Shown piece after piece: positions 12,301 through 24,300 of a DNA stretch of 64,000 nt. Origin of the DNA: Hirundichthys speculiger (Eukaryota; Chordata; Actinopteri; Beloniformes; Exocoetidae); contig JAGFBZ010000721.1 in NCBI GenBank assembly GCA_018398805.1, positions 124,001 to 188,000 on the forward strand, read 5' to 3'. Positions within the stretch are counted from its first letter, which is position 1. Every line of letters starts with the position of its first letter. The notes below the pieces were generated by a model, which had not been told where the DNA came from, ran no database searches, and saw only the letters and a program-made list of their open reading frames with translations. Made by a program: the position numbers and the translations under genes.

Positions 12301-15300
12301 ACGCTGAGAAGCACCGACAAAACTCTATTAATTCAATGCACCTATCTCACTCTGAGTCCTGCGGTCGCCTGCACGGGGGCAGAGCCGACACAAAAATGTA
12401 GCTGGGAGTTCTCAACTTATTTTAGAGGCAATAACTAGAACCTGTAACATAAAACCACAAAACTGACGAGCGCTAAGGATACAGACTGTCATCATTTCTG
12501 GAGACAGAGCAGCTACATGTCACGTCTGGACCTGATTTGTTAATGTTCCACCTCATGAAAGACAGAACGGAGCGGGAACTTGCACGTGTGCCTGCATTTT
12601 AAGGCTCATGAAAAGGACTATAATTCATATCTTATGTTTTTTTTTTTTTTAACTAAATGGTGATATACCATGTACATAATGTAATTTTCTATACTTATAA
12701 AGTAGTATGACTTATTATTAGGGCTGGGCAAGTTGACGTGTTATTATTGCGTTAACTCATTAATTTATTAACGCCGACATTTATTTTATCGCGCATTAAT
12801 GCATGTTGCTAACATGCTTTTGTTTTGAAAAGTCTGTTACTGGCTGCTGCAGAACTGGAAAAGAATTGTCAGGTAAACATGCGGAAAAGCTAAAACAGAC
12901 ATGGAAAACGGTAAAAATCCGTGAACTTTACAGTTCAGGTAGCAACTCAGGTAGCAATATTAAAAATTCTGTCCAAAAAAAAAAAAAATCCGGACTCCAA
13001 CAAAACTTTCTCGTCATTCCTCCATGTTCCATCAGATCTGCTCCATGTGTTCACTGTCCTGCTGTTCTCTAGCTGGTTACTGCAGTGCGGCTCCATCTAG
13101 TGGCACAGATGTGTAACGACAACAGAAAGTCCAGTCCTCGATTTCAAACAAATTCAGGTCTTTGGCCCATTTTTTAATTTCGTATTTTTGATCCAAGTCA
13201 AAACTTGAAATATAAAAAAAAAAAAACAGGCATTTTTTCATTTTTTTGTGTTAGATTAAAAAACAAAAAACGTAATAAAATGTCACTTTTTACTTTTTGA
13301 TTGACAATTGAAAATGGAAAGAATGAATGATACACGGATTGGTAAAGTTACTGAACTTTAACATGGACATTTCATTTTAAAGTTCTCTCAGACGGAGGAT
13401 TCAACAGAAACAAGGTTATTGGTAACAACTGACAAGTTGAACTCCCCGTTAAAAGTTTCTGCTGTTACCTCAGAAATTACCTGTTTTAATGTTCTGATTG
13501 TGCTGAGACACAATCATTTTGTTGGATTTTGTTTGTAAACTTTTTTTTTTTTTTATAAAAACAGGATGACATTAATACCCTGGCAGTGGCAATAAGCTTT
13601 ATTTTATTTTACATTTTTCAAGATGAGATTTACACTAAATATGTGTTACTGACAAGTGCTGATGTTAAAAGTGTTTGAACAACAAATGTTATGGCACTTT
13701 AGTTCATATGGCAGCAGAACATTTAAATAAAAGTACATTTTACATTTTTTTGAATTCATTATTTGATTTCACGTATACAATGCGATTAATCAGGAAAATC
13801 ATGCGATTAATCGCGATGATAAACTTAAATCGTTGCCCAGACCTAGTAATTTTCTATACTTATTAAGTAGTATTACTTATTATTTTTAGTATGTTGCCCT
13901 TTAGAGGCCGGCTGTCTGCTACTCAGCTGGTCGTGGGCTTCTATGTTCTCAGTCCTGGTCCCAAACCTGGACTAATAGGGGGGTTGTGTCAGGAAAGGCA
14001 TCTGATTCAAAACCTGATACATTTCCAAACACGAGTGTCCCCCTTAAAAAAAAGAGGAAACGCTGGAAGAGGTCGCTATTAAAGGTAGGGTAAGTGATTC
14101 TACAGTGCCGTATCTGTCGTTATTAAATGAGACATCAACAAAAGACGGAGAGCTATCTCCTCCCTGCCCCTCTTTCCGGTACTCCCAGAGAGAACACACC
14201 CAATCAAAAGCACCCCACCCCCACCCCACCCCACCCCACCACCACCACCCCCCACCCCACCCCCCAAAAAAAGCTGAGCTGACCCCACCCTATTTGTTTC
14301 CAGTTTAGCGAGCCAGGGCTGTGTATAAGGTGGGCAACTAAAGGACGGGTTACAAATCACGCGGTACTGCTTAGCCTAGCTTTAAGAATTACAATAACAT
14401 GATATCATTACCTCACAAAACACAAATACGTTATAATCCATGAGTTAAAAAAGAACCCTTTGATTGCCAAATAGTGATCCCACCCATCCCTAACTTATCT
14501 GATGGAGCAACCTGAAACTAATAAAAGCAATGAAATTCCCAAGAAACAGTGAAAATGAAAGATCAAACTGTTAATAATCTTAATCCTAAACCAACATCCA
14601 GTAAACTTGTAGAGCACAGCCAGATAAAGCACTAATTCAGCTCTAGAGATACAGATATAACATTGATCTTTTTAAACAAATAAGTTATAACTAGTTACTA
14701 CTGTTTTTTTAAAGCCTTTATGGTCTACTAACAAAATCATAAGGTGTTTATAAATATAAACTCTTCATAAAGGTTTGTGTTTATAAATATAAACCATTCA
14801 TAAAGGTTTGCGTTTATAAATATAAACTATTCATAAAGGATTGTGTTTATAAATATAAACCCTTCATAAAGGTTTGTGTTTATAAATATAAACTCTTCAT
14901 AAGGGGAAACAGTGTAACCAGAGAGAAACTCTTGATATTTAAAATTTAATTTTCACGACTGCTGTGGCCAAGACAGGCAATAAAAGTTGCAAAACACACA
15001 CAACTACAATGTTCACATCAAATATTTAGATCTACACCACAAACCCTTCAACAAAACAGCCAAAACATGCAAACACTCAGATTTAAAATGATGTCATTAG
15101 TTAAAATTATACTAAATTATATGCAACGCAGCAGGCTTTATTTACTAATTCTTCAAGAGCTTTTGAAGTTTTGATGATCAGTCGTAACATCTGAAATATC
15201 TTAAATATGTTTAAGTTCATGCTGTGAGACCAGATCCTGAATACAGGTGGGTTTGGACAGAAGACATGAAGACGGAAATTGAAGGTGCTTTTCTTTTTTT

Positions 15301-18300
15301 TTTTTTTTAAGGATGACGTGACGGTTGGATGAAAGAATACCAGGCATGGTTTCGGAAATGAACACATGCCAGTGTGGGTCTTTAATATCTGTTTACCTCC
15401 CAAGACCATTTTATTTTGATCTAAATAAAGGTAAACAAGTCTAACACAGCTGCGGCGATGCAGACCATAAAAACAACATTACCCAGCAGTCACTCATTTT
15501 ACAGCTGCAACATCTTCATAAATAAATAAATAATTTAGTCAAGCAGAGAGAGCAGCTGTGTTTTCATTTTGGCAATATTTACAAGGGGGAACGATCGCTG
15601 GGGGAAAGTTTGTTTGCAGGTGCAGCTCACAGCTGGTCACAGAAAAAAAAAAGAAAAGAGAAACAGGAGTCTCGCAATCGGCTGCTGTGACAAACACACA
15701 CCGTGGTACTGAATGGATCATTTACAGAAAAGTCAATGTGTTTTTTTTCCTTCTTTTAGTCTTTCCGTTGACTCAATTATGTGTAGGGGTGTGAAAAAAA
15801 TCGATTTGGCAATATATCGCGATTTTTGGCCGCCCAATATAATATCGATATTTCAGCTCCTAATATTGTTTTTTTAGGAAAATTCATGTATTCATGTATT
15901 AGACGCATTGGGAATACTTAAATGTGCAAAAACACTAATATTAAACAATAAATAGGTTGTTTTGAAGCAAATAGCTTTGACTCAATTTGTCCTCTGAATG
16001 ATTAATATCATCTGATGAACATATACAGCAACTTGATTTTTCATCTCTACTTTTAATTTTGATATTAACTGGGTAGAATATCACAATATATCGTGATATC
16101 GTATCATGACTTAAGTATCATGATACATATCGTATTGCGAGGTCCTTGCCGATACTCACCCCTAATTATGTGTGTTACTTAACATTCTCACGCAGCTCAA
16201 TCTATCGTAATCCCGCCGCTGCTCACCTTCTTGTGCGCTTTGGCCTGCTCTTCCACGTACTTCTGGACGTCTTTTATGAGTTCCTGCAGTTTCCTCACCA
16301 GCTCCATGTGACAACCAGCCAGCTTCTCTGTTGAGCTCTTGAACACGTCCCACATTGGTGCAAATGTCCTGCGGTAAAGGACGGTGTCAGAATGTTAATA
16401 TTAACATGAATAAATCTGGCTTTTTTTTTTTTTTTTTTTTTTTTTAAATGATTCCACTCACCCAAGTTGTGAAAAGTTACCAGCTGACTTGACAAGTTTG
16501 GTCATCGACCTGGCATAGGCCTCTTCAATGGTACTCCTAAAACCAAATAAAAGACAATATAAAACACACCAGTTATTTATTATGATGCTTTTAAATGCTG
16601 GCTTCATATCAAGAACAGTTAAGATAAGTGCTGATAAAAACATTTGTACTCTTTAACAGAATGAAGTTGTTCCAAAGTGTCTGTGGTTTAAACGCTGCAC
16701 GAAGACGTCAGCCAGAAACAATCAGAACTTGCATCATAAATATTTAACCTCACACACTGTGTGTGGGAAAAGTGGTGTGTTTGGGCTTGTGATGCGTTCA
16801 TGAACCTCACGTAGAAGACGACAGAGTTTGAAAGCTGGTGTTTAAATCCCCTGCTTCGCTTATTTCCTTGATGCCTTCGCCTATCGCCAAAGTGACAGGA
16901 AGAAAAAGCGCTGCAGCGTCAGAGTTGGAGTCTGAATTATGCATGTTTCTTTCAGGAACGAGCTCAGCCACGGAGAAACGGGACGCCGGTGCACGGACGC
17001 AAACACGAACTCAGCGCTGAACATCACAGAGGATGCAACAAGCTGCAGATGAAATATGGGCGACATTTCCACTTCCAGCGCAGACCAGTTTACTGGCTTA
17101 TTTATATCCTTCATTATGTTGTCAATGCTAATAGTTCTGCTTTAAAAATCTTAATGTTAGAGCTTTTAAAGTTGATCATGGACAAGAAAACTGGAGAGCA
17201 AGTGACAGAAAAACCAAAACTTTAAGATGTTCCTATGAAGATTAATTTGAGGGGGGGATTATTTATTGATCGCATAATACAATGAAAATTTAGTAATATA
17301 GGGTGATATGATAGATGTACGTATAACTTAACAGTGGTATGCAGTAGGGGTGAGTATTGGCAAGAACCTCGCAATAAGATATGTATCATGATACTTGGGT
17401 CACGATACAATATTATCACGATATCGCGGTATCACTATACAGTCATGGACGTTATTAGTTATTATACCACCATTTTTTCTTCACTTTCTTGTTCATTTTA
17501 ATACCTGGTACCACTAAACGTCATCATGTGACTAAAACAGACAGAAAAGAAAACACTGAATGCATAAAAGCAGTGTTTTTGGCAGTACAACGCCATAGCT
17601 ATTGATGTAAAAACTTAAGTGATTTAGGTTATAATCAAGAAAACCATGGAAAATGGTAAGATATCAGCTCTTAAATAAAACTCTTATGAGCAATCTTTGT
17701 GGTTATCGTTATGTTTGTCCAAACAAATGTACCTTTAGTTGTACCAGGCATTAAAATGAACAAGAAACTGAAGAAAACAAGGGTGGTCTAATAATTTTTT
17801 CCATGACTGTATATTGCAATATTCTACCCAGTTAATATCAAAATTAAAAGTAGAGATAAAAAATCAAGTTGCTGTATATGTTAATTAGATTATATTGATC
17901 AAAACTGGTCAAAACAACCTATTTATTGTTTATTATTAGTGTTTACACATTTAAGTATTCACAATGCGTCTAATACATGAATACATGAAGTTTCCTAAAA
18001 AAAAGTCGATATTAGGAGCTAAAAAATCGATATTATATTGGGCGGCCGAAAATCGCGATATATTGCCAAATCATTTTTTTTCACACTCCTAATATGCAGT
18101 ATGGTTCGTACAGCTGTAATTTCTAAGTTAGGTGTTTGACTGAAAAAAATAGTCTGAATAGTGTCTCTTCTTTACCTGGAGAGTTTCCCTCCAGCGCTCT
18201 GATTCAGGAAGTGGGTTTTGGGTGAACTCTTAGTATGTCAACCCCAGACTGAGGGAAACTCTGGGTTTCCTGTTTCAGACACCGAGGTCACGTCAGACGG

Positions 18301-21300
18301 AGAGAGAGGTGTCAGAGACTGAGGTAACACATCCTCAGAGTCGGTTACCTTTATATCTGTTTCCTCCTCTGTATAAAGCTAAAACTGTTTTTTTCAATCA
18401 GGCATATTTCAATGTTAATTTTTCTTGTTTCTTTTTTTTTAGGACAAATTCATGAGCTTTCCTTTGTATGCGAGTTTTTATTCTTCTTCTATCTTTTTTG
18501 TACTGGAGTATCTATTGGCCGGGTCTTCCTTGAAAAATACATTTGATGTGGAAGGACTTCCTGCTAAAATAAAAGGCCAATTAAAAAACAAACTAAAACT
18601 CTAATTGAAAGTCCTTGAATGTCACCAAAGTGAACGGAAACAGTCCAGTTACCTGTCTGAATTATGGTTTTATGTTTTTATACTTCAGGCACTTCCAAGC
18701 TCTTAATTTTTTTATTGGCAGGATTGCACCTGTATAAAAAAATTACTATACATTCCCCCCTGCTTGTCACTTATATGATATAATAGTTACTAAAATGTGA
18801 CGTTACACATTCACTCGACATTCACTACAAGACTGAAATAAAAGTCTAACAGAGAAAACAGACATGCCATTGTAAATCACTGAGCGTTCTCAGTCTTTCT
18901 GTGCAAATAATTAAACTTGTGAGATTTTTTCCAGAGGTTTGCAGAACTCTTAGAGATTATTAACACCCTCTTCTTCTTTTCATGTTTTCAGTGAAAGTGT
19001 TAACTGAGAAAAACCACCATGATATTGAAAATAATACACTGCACTGAGCTGTCGTCACCACTAGGGGTAGACATTTGTACAGTTTTCAGAAGGAAGGACA
19101 TCATTAAATATCACCACGTAGTGCTGAAGTGAAAGATCTTCACAGTTTGAGCTCGGTTGACAAAACTACAACGCTTTCTGAGCTGCGGCGCACGAGTAAA
19201 TCACTGGCCGGCATTGTTCACCCTTCATGAATGATGCATCTGACCTCGTCACCGGGTGCGTGACCGACAGCGCGCCTGCAGACTCCGAGGCCCGTTAATA
19301 TTTAAACAGAAGCGTCGAGCCGAAACAAAACGGGTCACGGCGAATGCAAGCTTTGAGTTCAGCTGGACGTCAAGAATTGTGATTATTTTCTAACCAGCAC
19401 ACCCTTTCCTGTGGAGATCTGCCAACATGTGCGTCTACGGAAGAAAAAAAATGACAAGAACACTGCATAAACCACGTTAACGACAGGAACTACATTCTCT
19501 GTCGTGAAGCAACCTTTGAACGTTCATTCTCTCATTATCAATAATATTTTACAGTCCTTATTCAGTATTTGCAGTTCAGCGAACACATCAAATTCCACAC
19601 GTCTGTGCTGAAGCGTCACAGCGACTGAGTGCATTCCTCAGAGACGGCCGGGCTCAGGGATCTGCTGCAGAGTCCCGGAGGTCGCAGGTTATGAATGCAC
19701 ACCTTTAAGTTAATCTCTGAGGAGGTGGGGAGGATTTAAAGAGAAGCTATCATTATGGTTTTATCAAACAGCAGACACTCATGGTGTGCAACATAAAGCT
19801 AGGTTACAGGTGAGCTTATATTTAAGCCCATAAGATGTTGAGTTTACGCCACAGCTGGGCGTAACTCAGATCTTCGGAACAACCCAAAAACCCGAAAACC
19901 AGAGGTTCCAACCCAAATCCGGTCTCGGGTCCATTCAAAAGACGAGACTCTGGGTTTGGGTCTGAATCGGTACAGTTAGTCTCGGGTCCGGTCGGTGCTC
20001 TCTGACAGGCTGGGTCCGCTTTTACTCCAGAGAAGGTACACTGCAAAAAAAGGGGGTCTTCAAACAAGATAAAAACACTACAACTAAGGAAAAAGGTACT
20101 CAAAACAAGTGAAAAAAATAGATAATTTCACTTGGTAAGATTTCTTAATTTAAGATTGTAGGAACACTTGTTTCTAGATTTAAGAAAGGTATAATTTGTT
20201 ATTGCATCCTAAAACAAGATTTATTTTGATGAGGAGAGGAGACGAGGAGGACGAAAAAAACGTAATATATCTTATTTTAAGTGTTAATTGTTTTTTATTT
20301 TAGGATTCCCTGCTTGTTTGAGACAAAAAAGTTAAGTTTACTTGATATGAGATTATACTGAGACTTCAAATAAGAAAGTTATTATTAAAACAAGAAAAAA
20401 TATCTAACGCTTCTAAATGTACGTTTTTTTTCTTGGCAAGAACCAAATAATTTGCAGTGTAAAGATATTGGCGGTGGCAGCCAATGTCAGGACTCGGGGC
20501 AGTTAAATTAATTATTAATTAACGTGGCGTGTTTGTCATGAAACAACCGTGTTGCCGTAGCGTGTTATTAGCAGTTTGCCCGGCAGCTGTAAAGCACAAC
20601 GGATCGCCAACATGACGACGTTGGATGAGAGAACATATTTACGACACGTCCTGACCGGTGTAGGCTATTAGTGTTAGCAGTGCGACCAATAGCATCTGTA
20701 TCCACAAAGAAAATAACGACGTGGATTTATTGTTGTTTACATCACGTAGCCTATGTAGCAACTGAACCGGGTAGAAGAAGACAACTTTAGGTAAGAAAAT
20801 CCAGTTTTATTCAACGCTAGACAACTTTTAACATGAGCAACTATGGGCTGGATTGTCTCGGTTCTCAGTATTCAGGTTACTCGGTTCGGTTCGTGGTTGG
20901 AAACTAAAGACTCGAGTTGGGTCGATTCCAGGTCCAAATATTCCAGGTCCATTCGCGTTTGGACTTCCGGACTTATGATAATAGCTCGGGTCGGGTCAGT
21001 TTCGGGTCGAATTTTCACGGGTCCATTTGGGTTCGGGTCCATGAAAGTGGACTTATGCTCAGAATGGTGTTCTGAAATCTACCGTTTTATTCTCACGGTG
21101 AATGCAAGTGAACTAATAAACTGGACTGGACTCGTCCAGAATCCTCTCTCGTTTCGAGCCATACGTGAAGCAATTAGTTGATTGGTCACAGAGGTTTAAA
21201 GGGAACCTGTGTAAGTGTGACACCTCCAGACCAGACGGGGGCAGCATATCAGAACAATGAACATGTGTCAGCTTGTGGTGATGGTGCAATAAGCTCTGCA

Positions 21301-24300
21301 GAAACCACCTCTCCCTATTTCCCAAAGTACCACTCCCCTGGGAGGTTACATGTTCTTAATGTCTGGACGTGTAATTCCTACATATGGTACCTTTAATAGT
21401 ATATTTTCACTTTGACATCTCAAACTGTCTGCCATCAAGTCCTTTACTGCACCCTGTATGTTTGTTTTATTTTATTGTTCGATGGTTTGATTGTTGCAGC
21501 CATGCAACAACCCCGAATGGGGTTGCACAAACAAGTTTTGAGTTTTGGTGTTATTATTACAATCACAAAACTGAAAACTGAAACTGCAGCGTGCTGAGAC
21601 CGACAGGCCGCACGACATTTAAACACAAAGAAAACCACGTAGAAGAGAAAGACTTCCCAGATGCAGTAAAACCAGTTGATTAGGCGTTGATGAACCTGTT
21701 GGATTCAGGCGTATCGTTCTCCTCTGAAGAAGACCACTGCGTCTTACCTTTCTCTGATGAAATCCGTCAGCTCCTTGGTGGATATTTGGCCATGCTTCAT
21801 GTTGTGGTAGAGCACATCGAAGCCATTGTTTTTTTCTCCCTGCATTTCAGAGACAACACAAGGCGGAAAAACATTAGTCCCTTGGGAAAATAAAGAAAAA
21901 AAAAAGAGTTTAACAAATGGCATCGCCGCTGCATCAGTCACAGAACATATGTTACCATGGTTACTTTTTCTGCCATCAGCATTTTCATTACTTGCATCGC
22001 CTCGAGTTGCATCTGCAGCAGCTTCTGGTCAATCGCATTTATTCTGGCCATGTTTGAGAGTAACATCTATTCAAGTGTGTCGAGCAGCGGGAGGCCGGAC
22101 GAATGCGAGAACCTGGGATGAAAAGGGTCTGTTTGCTGTCGCCATGCCACCGGCGGCTGGTGTCCAGTTACACTGATGCTTTAAAAATGCTAATTTACCG
22201 CTGAATAATTCAGAGGAAAGACGAGTGCAGGGCTTGGTTTTGATCAAATGTTTCATAATCATAAATGCCTTCGGTCAAAAATGCTGCAAAATGCAAATTA
22301 ATTATGAATAAATAATCACTAATGTTTTATATTACTGTTTAAGATATGACTTTCGTTAAACTATTAACAGAATTTTAATAGTATTCCAACACAATTCAGT
22401 TTTACATGGTGCAGCAGTCTTTGGTTTTCTAGATCAATATGAGCCTATAAGAATAAAATATAATTTAAAAATGCAAAAGTCTGGCTGGTGTAAAGTTGCT
22501 CAAGTTTTTTTTCTTTTTTTCCTCTAACTTGTAAAATTCCCTGATTACATGAGTCCATATCTAGACTGTCAGATGATGCACTTTCACTTTCAACATTTCT
22601 GCCTTCCATAAGTCCTCAAAAGTTGCAGGAGTCGTCCCCGAGTTTTGAACTGTAGCCCTGTGACCTCCCAAAAATCAGTGGGACGTGGACGTCGCTCTCT
22701 TTCTTGGAAGAGCTTCACGCAAGGGGGTCAAAACGTGAATTTGCTGCCATTTCACAATTTGGTTTGATGGACATTAGGCTTGGGCGCTATTACGGTAATA
22801 CCGTATACTTCCGGTATTTAAAAATAGCAGCGGTATCAGTTTCAATACCGTCATAAAAAAATGCAATGAGTGATTTATGTGGTTTAAAGTTTAGTTTCTC
22901 TCCTGTATCGCTGTGTGTTCTGCTTTATTTTACCGTTTATTCGTGTTCGCTCGCAGCTCATCTCGGTTTGACTCGTCGAGTTAAGGTACTGACGATGAAA
23001 ACAACACTTCCTGAGTTTGCTGCTTCAAAATAAAAGCTTCTAATGAAACTAATAATGTTGGACTTTTATGTTGAAGAATTTATAGGAAGTGAAACGTCCA
23101 GCATCAGATACTTTACTATAAAGCGCAGCGCATTATAAAGGATGTTTCAGGCAGAGAGAGGAGCTGGAGCAGAGAAGGAACAGTTAAAACTACAGTGAAA
23201 AGCAAGAAATACACAAATAAATAACAATTGTAGTTGAGCCAACTTTATATTGAAGCACTGAACTGCTGTTTCGAGGTAAACTCGCCTTATTTTTCAGGCG
23301 TAAAGCCCCGCGGCGGCGCACATAATGGGGACGGCTGTTTTGACACGTGGCGTCCGCCGGTGGTGTTTGTTCGCCTTAATAGTCACGGGAATACCGTATA
23401 CCCCGGAAAAATGTGAGGGAAGTTTGACGGTATCAAAATTTGGATATCGCCCAAGCCTAATGGACATTTTTCAAATGTTGCTCAAATGTTGCTCAAATGT
23501 TGTGCAACAGCTGTTTGTGGGAATGTGGCTGACAGAAATATTAGACCAACCTCTGGACTAAGGATAGACCGATATATCGAGCCTATACGATATATCGAGC
23601 CTATACCGATATATCGAGCCTATACCAATATATCGAGCCTATACGATATATCGAGCATATACCGATATATCGAGTCTATACCGATATATCGAGCCTATAC
23701 GATATATCGGCCGGCCGATGTATTGGTCAATATTTGCGTTTTTTTACGTTATGCATTCGCCAATGTAATTTTCCGTGCCGTGATTTGCAAACAGGCATCC
23801 ACAGGCAACTCTGTGTTGCCAGAAGACCCGGCAGCACATGCAGATGCGTTAACACTTTTTTATTTGAAAGTATGTGTGGTAAAGTTGAAGTTAAAGTTGT
23901 TAAATTGTTACATTTTTAATTTTCAATAAATGTTTGTTCCAACTGGAGACCTGTAATATTTGTTATCATTGTGTCATTTTTTTTAAATGTAAATTGAGGG
24001 AACAAAAGCAGTATCGGCCCCATATATCGGCACTAGAAAATCGGCCATCGGCCAAGGGAGATGGAAAAAAATCGGTATCGGCATCGGCCCTAAAAAGTCC
24101 ATATCAGTCGATCCCTACTCTGGACCAGCTTTTTTGGCACAGACTCTTCTCCAACACTGTTTAGCCCTGGTTTCTGACATAAAAACAGTAGGGGGTCAAA
24201 AAGAGCCTAGTTTTAGAAAAATATTCCTGTGGTTGAGGTCGATATGCGACTACGGTCCTGAGCCCTGACTCTGCTCCAGTCCCTGTCCATTCATTACCTC

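Noticed and set aside
23569..23712. CRISPR-like array (regular 18-19 bp repeats)
   Set aside because: Repeats are head to tail without distinct spacers and sit inside an eukaryotic transposon end.
23486..23929. 147-codon frame with IYRAY repeats, as a repeat protein
   Set aside because: It is the translation of the 18-19 bp iteron array of a hAT-like element with an 8-bp duplication; no sign of a real coding exon.
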